Assembly: GCA_044463125.1 (NCBI GenBank)
Contig: JBIQMS010000001.1
Location: 218,571 to 282,570, forward strand
Direction of reading: 5' to 3'
Length of the DNA stretch: 64,000 nt
From: CAYMZZ01 sp044463125
GTDB lineage: Bacteria; Bacteroidota; Bacteroidia; Chitinophagales; Chitinophagaceae
A program made the translations under genes and the position numbers. Shown here in pieces: positions 35,762 through 42,038 of the stretch (the stretch's first letter is position 1; every line of letters begins with the position of its first letter). Below the pieces are notes generated by a model. It saw only the letters and a program-made list of their open reading frames with translations, did not search any database and was not told the origin of the DNA.

Positions 35762-37029
35762 CCAGATGCCTTCAGTAAAAAATTGCCGATGGCACATTCC
35801 AGGCAACGATGTGCTTCACAATAGTGTTTCTTCAGCTCCAGCAGGGCCTGCGAATCCGCCGAACTTTCGGCGGGCAGGCCCAATTGCTGGTAGGCCATCA
35901 CAATATGATTTTTTTCGGGTCGCAATTCGCCAAACCAATGCAGGGCTTTTTCGAGGAGTCGCTGATCATTGCGGCTTTGAGCGTAGGTAAACAAAAGCGG
36001 TATGGCTGTATTGATCACCACGCTGTCGGTTAGCATATCCCCGGTTTGCCGGGGTGCCGCGGCGGCGGGCTCATCAAACCGGAAATGCGTTTCCCAATAC
36101 CGGCTGGCCGATACAGAAGCCAGTTCGCGGATATCTTTTACCGAAGCGCTATCACGGATGGCGGCAAAGAGCCGATCCTGCTTTTGGAGGAGCGCGGCCA
36201 GTTGCGAAAGTCGAATACCGGGAAAATTTACCGGCCGCATACGCAGATAAACGCATGGAATGCTGATGGGCTGGAGCCCGTATTTTCGGGCCAATGCCTT
36301 GTATTCCTTTTGAAGGCTTCGGGGATAGTGGTCATGAAAAGGACCTTTCAAAAGTCCTGCCTGCCCCATCAGCAGCGCTTCCAACTGAAAGCGATCCTGG
36401 CGGTGGCGCGCAATCAGCGTGAGTGGCAGACTGCGTGCCATGTCGTCGAAAGCATCGGCATTTAATCGCATGCCAAAATTTCGTGCCAGCATGCGCCAGC
36501 AAAGCTGTTCCCAATCATATTTTGTCTCCTGCAGTAAGGGTTCCATCTCCTGCATCCGGCGCAAAAGTCTTTCTGTCAGCAGCCGCTCCCTCCAGGCGGT
36601 CCAAACCAAATCGGTTACCGGTTGATAGATATCTTCGCAGGCAATAAATGCGGATTGATGCATCAATCGCTCGTAATGCTGTAGCAAAATGCCCGGCACC
36701 CTGCCCTGGAGTTCCAGTACGGGAATATCGTTTACCCTTCGGTCCTCTTCCCATACCACGTGCAGGATTACATTATTGTATTGTGGATCGCTGGCATGAC
36801 CATGCCGGTCCCAATCGGAGCTTCGCACATGCAGTTCCACCTTACCTGCCCAGTCCGTTTGCCCGATCCGAATCCGCGCATTCTCGAAATCAGGGCCCTG
36901 GTTGCGGTTGATGGTTCCGGGATTTTGAATTTGGATGGCTTCGCCGCCGGTGCTGGTTAATGCCTGCCGGTCGAAATACTGATGTTGCCAGATATACTGC
37001 AGCAGCCGCTCCTGAAGAAATAGTTCCAT
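35758..37029 (-). CDS. DUF2851 family protein
   Basis: 423-residue soluble protein of a Bacteroidota-specific family. Recognised by MELFLQERLLQYIWQHQ at the start, NPGTINRNQGPDFENARI, WAGKVELHVRSSDWDRHGHASDPQYNNVILHVVWE (key part HVRSSDWDRHGH), and ARNFGMRLNADAF. The C-terminus has CEAHRCLECAIGNFLL. The HxxSSDW and HV segments resemble a nuclease-like core, but no activity is established. A GTG at 37038 is in frame; the ATG at 37029 matches the family start. A palindrome CGCTAAAATTAGCG (37040-37053) lies just upstream. Confidence 0.88.
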   Translation of the reverse strand: MELFLQERLLQYIWQHQYFDRQALTSTGGEAIQIQNPGTINRNQGPDFENARIRIGQTDWAGKVELHVRSSDWDRHGHASDPQYNNVILHVVWEEDRRVNDIPVLELQGRVPGILLQHYERLMHQSAFIACEDIYQPVTDLVWTAWRERLLTERLLRRMQEMEPLLQETKYDWEQLCWRMLARNFGMRLNADAFDDMARSLPLTLIARHRQDRFQLEALLMGQAGLLKGPFHDHYPRSLQKEYKALARKYGLQPISIPCVYLRMRPVNFPGIRLSQLAALLQKQDRLFAAIRDSASVKDIRELASVSASRYWETHFRFDEPAAAAPRQTGDMLTDSVVINTAIPLLFTYAQSRNDQRLLEKALHWFGELRPEKNHIVMAYQQLGLPAESSADSQALLELKKHYCEAHRCLECAIGNFLLKASG

Positions 37030-37077
37030 CTGTTTCACCCGCTAAAATTAGCGAGCTACCGTGCAATAAAAAGGTTG

Positions 37078-37102
37078 TTTTCCCCGGCAATCGCCGGGAA
37101 AA
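37078..37102 (-). terminator. possible terminator after maf
   Basis: On the minus strand TTTTCCCGGC / GCCGGGGAAAA with a four-base loop and one bulge, 10 bases after the maf stop. It lacks an immediate T-run (CAACC then TTTTT), so it is a weak intrinsic terminator or a processing hairpin before the DUF2851 gene. Confidence 0.5.
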
Positions 37103-37112
37103 TAACCCGATA

Positions 37113-37679
37113 CTACTGATTAATTTCCCGCAAAAGTTGCAGCACCCTGCTCACCGGCAAACCCATCACGTTATAGAAATCACCCACCACCGACTTAATT
37201 CCCACCACGCCAATCCATTCCTGGATGGCATAGGCGCCAGCCTTATCGTAGGGTTTGTACTTGTCTACATAGAATGAAATGTCTTCGGCGCTTAGGGAGT
37301 GAAATTGCACTTCGGTTGTATCATAAAAACTCCATTCGCGATCTGCCTTCAGTGCTACCACTCCCGTAATCACTTTATGTTTTTTTCCGGAAAGGGCCGT
37401 CAATATCTGAATGGCATCCTGCCGGTCCACGGGCTTTCCGATCATATTGTTATCGAGAACAACAATGGTGTCAGCCGCCAGTACTACCCTTTCCGGCTGG
37501 GCGTTTTTGGCTATTACCCTTGCTTTTTCCCGGGCAATATGAACGGCGGCTTCTTCCGGACTCAATTCCGGAGGAAAATGTTCATCGGTTTGGCTCACCT
37601 GCACTTCAAAAGGTATTTCCGCCCACTCGAGCAACTGGCGGCGACGAGGGCTTTGGGAAGCTAAGAGGATCGATTTCAT
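37113..37679 (-). CDS. maf: Maf family nucleotide pyrophosphatase
   Basis: 188-residue house-cleaning enzyme (dTTP/UTP pyrophosphatase type). Motifs: ILLASQSPRRRQLLEW at the N-terminus, AREKARVIAKN, VLAADTIVVLDN with the catalytic Asp, GKKHKVITGVV, and YDKAGAYAIQEWIG at the C-terminus. The long open frame to 37910 lies within the prenyltransferase gene; the ATG at 37679 overlaps that gene's stop by four bases, so translation is coupled. Last gene of a compact minus-strand run DUF2520, kdsC-like, UbiA, maf that is common in Bacteroidota. Confidence 0.95.
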   Translation of the reverse strand: MKSILLASQSPRRRQLLEWAEIPFEVQVSQTDEHFPPELSPEEAAVHIAREKARVIAKNAQPERVVLAADTIVVLDNNMIGKPVDRQDAIQILTALSGKKHKVITGVVALKADREWSFYDTTEVQFHSLSAEDISFYVDKYKPYDKAGAYAIQEWIGVVGIKSVVGDFYNVMGLPVSRVLQLLREINQ

Positions 37680-38626
37680 AGATAAAAATAAAAGAAGATC
37701 ATGGATAAGATGCCTGTAAGCATCACCCCTTTGGTTAACCGGCTCAGGCGGGCATAGTCGGCCGTTGCCTTTGCTTTTATCAATCCATAGAAGATATATA
37801 ATACCGGTAGAAATATGGCCAGGAAACAATAAGCCACAGCAGCCCACCATCGGAACTGAACAATATAAACCTGCACAATGCCCAATACCCCGGCCAGCAC
37901 AATCAGCCATATGGCAGTGTACACTTTAGTGGCACGAATACCCCAGGCAATGGGCATGGTGCGACAGCCGTATTTTTCATCACCTGCAATATCCTCCATA
38001 TCTTTTATGGCCTCCCTTACCAATGAAATCAGGAATGCAAAGCCTGCATAGAGGAAGGCGAAACGGAAAAACTTCGGCTGACCTGCAAAACCGGGCGCCC
38101 AGGCATCGTGCAAACTCAGTTTAGAAAAAAAGATGATGAGTATGGTCCAGGCGGTAAGCAGGGAGATCACCACATTTCCGATCAGGAGCCTGCGTTTGAA
38201 AGTGGTACTGTAAAACCATAGTAGCAGCACGCAGCCGATATTGGCCAAAACAAGATACCATTTTTCGCGGAGCGGAAGAGCCAGCGCTGTAAGCAGCACT
38301 CCACTTACGCTAAGCATGAAATGCCAGGCAATGGCCCAGCGCCGGCTGATGAGCCGATCCACCACCATACGACCGGGCTTATTCACCTCATCGATATTAA
38401 TATCAAAATAATCATTGATGATATAGCCCGCGGCTGCGATAAAAAGCGAAGCGAATACAAGTAGGATAAAAGACAGCAGGTTTTCCTCTCCCGGAACAAT
38501 CTCGTAAAGCGGATAATAAATACAGAAATGAAAGAGCGCCTGGGTGAGGGCAATAAAGAGGAGATTGGGCAGTCGAATCATCCGTAAGAAAGCTGCGATC
38601 AATCTCATCAAAGGAATTTTTGGCAA
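37676..38626 (-). CDS. UbiA family prenyltransferase
   Basis: 316-residue integral membrane enzyme, about nine helices. The prenyl-diphosphate/Mg motif is NDYFDINIDEVNKPGR (about residues 71-86) and the second Asp-rich loop is REAIKDMEDIAGDEKYGCRTMP, both complete. In this gene neighbourhood such enzymes are usually annotated as geranylgeranylglycerol-phosphate geranylgeranyltransferase-like; the actual acceptor is unproven. The ATG at 38626 is used, with another at 38608. It overlaps maf by four bases and lies 88 bases after the KdsC-like gene. Confidence 0.9.
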   Translation of the reverse strand: MPKIPLMRLIAAFLRMIRLPNLLFIALTQALFHFCIYYPLYEIVPGEENLLSFILLVFASLFIAAAGYIINDYFDINIDEVNKPGRMVVDRLISRRWAIAWHFMLSVSGVLLTALALPLREKWYLVLANIGCVLLLWFYSTTFKRRLLIGNVVISLLTAWTILIIFFSKLSLHDAWAPGFAGQPKFFRFAFLYAGFAFLISLVREAIKDMEDIAGDEKYGCRTMPIAWGIRATKVYTAIWLIVLAGVLGIVQVYIVQFRWWAAVAYCFLAIFLPVLYIFYGLIKAKATADYARLSRLTKGVMLTGILSMIFFYFYL

Positions 38627-38714
38627 GATAACTTAAATATTCCGGCCTCGATTTCAATTTTGTGTAAAATGCGGTGAGATGAGGGTGACCGGAAAATGAA
38701 TGAGGGAATGCCTG

Positions 38715-39221
38715 TTAATGAGAAGGCGTAAACACGTCGGTGTCCCAAAAGCCATGAGCCTTCAGTACGCGCTCAATCACGTCGCGCACGCAACCTTCCC
38801 CGCCCCTGTACTCGGAATGAAAGGCCGAAATGGCTTTTATTTCCGGCGCCGCATCGGCCGGACAGCCGGCCAGGCCCACCTGTTGCATCACTTCCAGGTC
38901 GGGAATATCATCTCCCATATACAAAACGGTGGCAGCATCGATATTCAACTCCCGCAGTTGTTGTGCAAGCAACGACCATTTATCTTTTACACCCATAAAA
39001 ACCCTGGTTACACCCAGCTTTGCCAACCGCTCCCGAACCGGCTCTGATTCCGCTCCGGAAATCACCAGAATGGGAAACCCTTTCTTAACGGCCAATTGCA
39101 AAGCATATCCGTCGCGAATACTCATGCGGCGGGCCTGAAGGCCATTTTCCAAAACCAAAATACTGCCATCGGTGAGTACACCGTCGACGTCGAAAGCTAA
39201 AAGGCGAATAGAAGAAAACAT
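38715..39221 (-). CDS. kdsC: KdsC-like HAD phosphatase (3-deoxy-manno-octulosonate-8-phosphate phosphatase type)
   Basis: 168-residue capless HAD phosphatase. Motif I FDVDGVLTDGS (nucleophile Asp10), motif II VISGAES, Lys in GVKDKWSLL, motif IV YMGDDIPDLEVM. The tetrameric KdsC family dephosphorylates KDO-8-phosphate for lipid A core synthesis. Length and motifs fit, including GYALQLAVKKGFPILVISG. It follows a 300-base heptad-repeat gap, whose edge lies 7 bases upstream of this ATG, so its promoter, if separate, must lie inside the repeat. It leads into the UbiA and maf genes. Confidence 0.92.
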   Translation of the reverse strand: MFSSIRLLAFDVDGVLTDGSILVLENGLQARRMSIRDGYALQLAVKKGFPILVISGAESEPVRERLAKLGVTRVFMGVKDKWSLLAQQLRELNIDAATVLYMGDDIPDLEVMQQVGLAGCPADAAPEIKAISAFHSEYRGGEGCVRDVIERVLKAHGFWDTDVFTPSH

Positions 39222-39228
39222 ATTTGGG

Positions 39229-39529
39229 TAGTACGTTTTACGTTGTACGTTATACGTTTGTTGAGAGTTTAGGGTTGGGGTTTAGGGTTTAGGGTTTAAG
39301 GTTTAGGGTTTAAGGTTTAGGGTTTAAGGTTTAGGGTTTAAGGTTTAAGGTTTAAGGTTTAGAGTTTAGGGTTTAAGAATAGTTTTTTTTCTATATTTTA
39401 CCAGCAATATTTTATCGATGTTTTAGTACTGAAATAAAGCTAAAAACCTTAAACCTTAAACCCTAAACTTTAAACTTTAAACTCTAAACCCAACGTAATA
39501 CGTACAACGTAAAACGTATAACGTATTAC
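39229..39529. repeat. large nested heptad-repeat palindrome (A-B-loop-B'-A')
   Basis: ACGTWNT heptads (39229-39260), at least thirteen TTTARGG-type heptads (about 39266-39376), a unique AT-rich loop (39377-39446), reverse-complement heptads (39447-39491) and reverse-complement ACGTWNT heptads (39492-39529). The stop codon of the minus-strand DUF2520 gene lies inside the last heptad. No gene is seen in this 304-base gap. Confidence 0.92.
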
Positions 39530-40284
39530 TTTCTCCCAATCCATTCCGTCATCTTCCCATACACTTCCCTAATGGCCGGATACTTTTCCAGCATTTGGAG
39601 GTGTTTGTCTACGGTTTCCTGATCATGCCGCATCGCCGGGCCGGTTTGGGCTGCGGATGGATTCATTTGCTCCAACCTGCCTGCTGTCTCCCGGATCAGG
39701 GGTATCAATTGCTTAAATTCGATTCCTTCCTTCTTACAATATTCTTCCGCGACCATATAAAGGTAATTGACAAAATTATTGGTAATTACGGCGGCAACAT
39801 GCAATTTCTGCCGGTCGGCATCGCCAGCCTGCACAGGCTCGGTGAAAGAAATATCAAAAGCCAATCGCTGCAGTGTGCGTTTAGCCTTATCATCGGCACC
39901 ATCAAAATAGATGGGAATATCCGGTAGTCGACCACTCTCCTTTCGCAAACTTTGTAGCGGATAAAAAACGCCATAATGATCCGTGATGGGCGCCAGCACA
40001 TTGGCGGGAACACTGGCAGCCGTATGGGCCACTACCCTGTCCGGTAAGCGAAGCTCAGCCGCCACCTGTGCAATGGCATTGTCGGGAACGGCAACAATAT
40101 ATACGTCTGCGTCGGTGATGACCAGGCTGTAATAGTTGGTGCTCTCCGTATCCCATTCATAAGCCAGGGCGCTGGCGGATGAACTGTGCCGGCTCCATAC
40201 CTGCGCGATATGATGGCCCGCGGCCCTCAGTTTGCGGCCCAGGATGGCCGCCGCATTACCCGATCCGATCATGACTATATTCAT
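39526..40284 (-). CDS. DUF2520 NAD(P)-binding oxidoreductase-like protein
   Basis: 252-residue protein with an N-terminal Rossmann domain (MNIVMIGSGNAAAILGRKLRAAGH, then VWSRHSSSASALA and DVYIVAVPDNAIAQVA) and a helical C-terminal dimerisation domain (DRQKLHVAAVITNNFVNYLYMVAEEYC; ETAGRLEQMNPSAAQTGPAMRHD). It resembles F420-dependent/ProC-like reductases; substrate unknown. First gene of the DUF2520-kdsC-UbiA-maf run. Its TAA stop is within the heptad array. The start lies 18 bases from the divergent hydrolase ATG. Confidence 0.9.
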   Translation of the reverse strand: MNIVMIGSGNAAAILGRKLRAAGHHIAQVWSRHSSSASALAYEWDTESTNYYSLVITDADVYIVAVPDNAIAQVAAELRLPDRVVAHTAASVPANVLAPITDHYGVFYPLQSLRKESGRLPDIPIYFDGADDKAKRTLQRLAFDISFTEPVQAGDADRQKLHVAAVITNNFVNYLYMVAEEYCKKEGIEFKQLIPLIRETAGRLEQMNPSAAQTGPAMRHDQETVDKHLQMLEKYPAIREVYGKMTEWIGRK

Positions 40285-40302
40285 ATACTATCTTTACGGC
40301 CT

Positions 40303-41160
40303 ATGAACTGGCTCAACCAATTGGCCCTGATGGCTGTCAGGACAAAATTCAAGATTCTTTCCGCCTTCTCCAAATCAAAAGCGGCTTCAGCCGCTTTTGA
40401 TCTTTTTTGTCGGCCGCCTTCCCGGCATCGAGTGGATTTAACTCCGCTATTTGATCAGGCGGAACGCTTGAACTTTACCTGGAGAACCTACGATATTCGT
40501 GGATTCAAATGGAATGCAGGTGGCAGCCGGAAAGCACTCATCATTCATGGATTTCAATCGTCGAGCCTCAACTTTGAAGCTTATGTGCAACCCCTCATTG
40601 ATCAGGGCATGGAAGTGCAGGCTTTTGATGCACCCGCGCATGGCGGAAGCAGTGGAAAGCGGATCAATGTACTGATCTATCGCGATTTCATTCTGCACCT
40701 GCAGCGAGAGTTTGGCCCCTACCAGTCTGTAATGGCACATTCATTGGGTGGTTTGGCCCTGAGCCTGGCCCTGGAACAATGGCCAGCGTCGCAACTGCCA
40801 CGGGTGGCGCTGATTGCCCCGGCCACGGAAACCCGCACAGCCGTGGAGCAATACTTCGAAATGATCCGGCTCCGCGACAAAGCGGTACACAATGCTTTTA
40901 ACAACATCATTATCCATTTGAGCGGGCAGGATATCGGCTGGTTTTCCATCGTACGAAGTATTCAATAATACCATACTCCGGTATTATGGGTGCATGATGA
41001 GGAGGATGCAATCACGCCTATTGCTGATGCCCTACCTGCCTGGACGATCGGATTATCTTATTTGCAGATCCTTCGTACCAGGGGACTGGGTCATCGAAGA
41101 ATTTACCGGGAACCCTCCGTTGTTCAGTCAGTAGTCCGGCATTTAAGTATACAATATTAA
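40303..41160 (+). pseudogene. alpha/beta hydrolase interrupted by an in-frame TAA
   Basis: A 286-codon reading frame carrying one internal TAA at codon 222 (40966-40968). Before it: oxyanion region IIHGFQSSSLNFEAY and nucleophile elbow AHSLGG (Ser147). After it, in the same frame: TPVLWVHDEEDAITPIADAL with the expected catalytic Asp (235) and GLGHRRIYREP with the expected His (264), ending at the TAA at 41158. The 221-residue product would lack two catalytic residues. The downstream 63 codons are still well conserved in style, so the lesion is recent, or a sequencing error, or the stop is read through. A terminator-like hairpin also lies inside codons 24-36. Divergent from the DUF2520 gene. 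Confidence 0.85.
40374..40408 (+). terminator. intrinsic-terminator-like hairpin inside coding region
   Basis: Perfect 12-base stem ATCAAAAGCGGC / GCCGCTTTTGAT (40374-40385, 40390-40401) with a TTCA loop, followed by CTTTTTTG. It falls 72 bases into the broken hydrolase gene and would be expected to reduce its transcription. Confidence 0.6.
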
Positions 41161-41181
41161 AAAGTCAAAAAGGAAAGAAAT

Positions 41182-41189
41182 TATTTTTG
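41182..41189 (+). promoter_or_regulatory. -7 box (TATTTTTG) for SGNH hydrolase
   Basis: Exact TAnnTTTG match ending 18 bases before the ATG at 41208. No TTG at the expected -33 position. It makes the SGNH gene independent of the broken hydrolase upstream. Confidence 0.45.
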
Positions 41190-41207
41190 CCGTCAATAAT
41201 TATCAAC

Positions 41208-41840
41208 ATGAACCAGTATCCATCTAATAACGATTTGAATGCAGCCACATACCTGGCCCTGGGCGATTCCTATACCATTGGTGAGCAGGTGCCAGCCGAA
41301 GAAAGCTTTCCCATGCAGCTCGTACTACTCCTTCGCAGCCGTGGATATAAGATCGCTGATCCGAAAATTGTAGCCAAAACAGGATGGACCACAGATGAAC
41401 TGGAGGCAGGTATTAACAAGGCGGATTTATTGGCCCACTACAATTGGGTCACACTTTTGATTGGTGTAAACAATCAATACAGGAGCCGGTCGGTGAATGA
41501 ATATCAAAATGAGTTCAGGGCATTACTTCAAAGAGCATTAACATTCGCGGGAGGCAGAAAGGACCGTGTTTTGGTGCTGTCTATTCCCGATTGGGGCGTT
41601 ACCCCTTTTGCGGAAGGGCGCGACAGAAGGCAGATTGCCATTGAAATCGACGCCTACAATAATGCCGCGGCATCCATCTGCGCTGAGGAGTCCATCCAAT
41701 TTATTCCGATAACGGAAGGTACCCGCGATGCGGCCAGTGATCTCAGTTTAATCACAGGCGATGGATTGCACCCGTCCGGAAAAGAATACAGACGCTGGGC
41801 CGAAAAACTGGCAGACCTAATAAGCCGGTCAACATTCTAA
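41208..41840 (+). CDS. SGNH/GDSL hydrolase
   Basis: 210-residue cytoplasmic esterase/lipase-like protein with all four SGNH blocks: ALGDSYTIGEQVP (nucleophile Ser), TGWTTDEL (Gly), LIGVNNQYR (Asn), and DGLHPSGKEYR (Asp and His). No signal peptide. Family members cleave esters or acetyl groups from sugars or thioesters; the substrate is unknown. A start at 41187 is open, but the -7 box at 41182-41189 would place the transcript start downstream of it, so the ATG at 41208 is used. Confidence 0.9.
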   Translation: MNQYPSNNDLNAATYLALGDSYTIGEQVPAEESFPMQLVLLLRSRGYKIADPKIVAKTGWTTDELEAGINKADLLAHYNWVTLLIGVNNQYRSRSVNEYQNEFRALLQRALTFAGGRKDRVLVLSIPDWGVTPFAEGRDRRQIAIEIDAYNNAAASICAEESIQFIPITEGTRDAASDLSLITGDGLHPSGKEYRRWAEKLADLISRSTF

Positions 41841-41879
41841 CGGCATTTTAATGCATCCATTGGCGCTGGGAATCAGCGG

Positions 41880-41898
41880 TTTTTGTGTTACACAAAAA
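41880..41898. promoter_or_regulatory. 19-bp perfect palindrome upstream of topA
   Basis: TTTTTGTGTTACACAAAAA: eight-base arms around TTA. It is nested inside a wider pair CGGCATTTT (41841) and AAAATGCCG (41895). It lies 140 bases before topA and 39 bases after the SGNH stop. A regulator operator is possible; there is no T-run after the stem. No gene is seen in 41841-42038. Confidence 0.5.
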
Positions 41899-42038
41899 TG
41901 CCGGGAAAACGGACAAATCTTCTGTTTCGCAAAAAAATCATTATTCTTGTTCTAACTTGCAGGCGCCGAAGTTCCGGCATCCTGGCCCGAACCGATGAGG
42001 ATTCAGGCTGTTAAACCATATATATTATACCTGTGCAC

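Noticed and set aside
39229..39529. CRISPR array
   Set aside because: Repeat units are seven bases with no spacers, and no cas genes are present.
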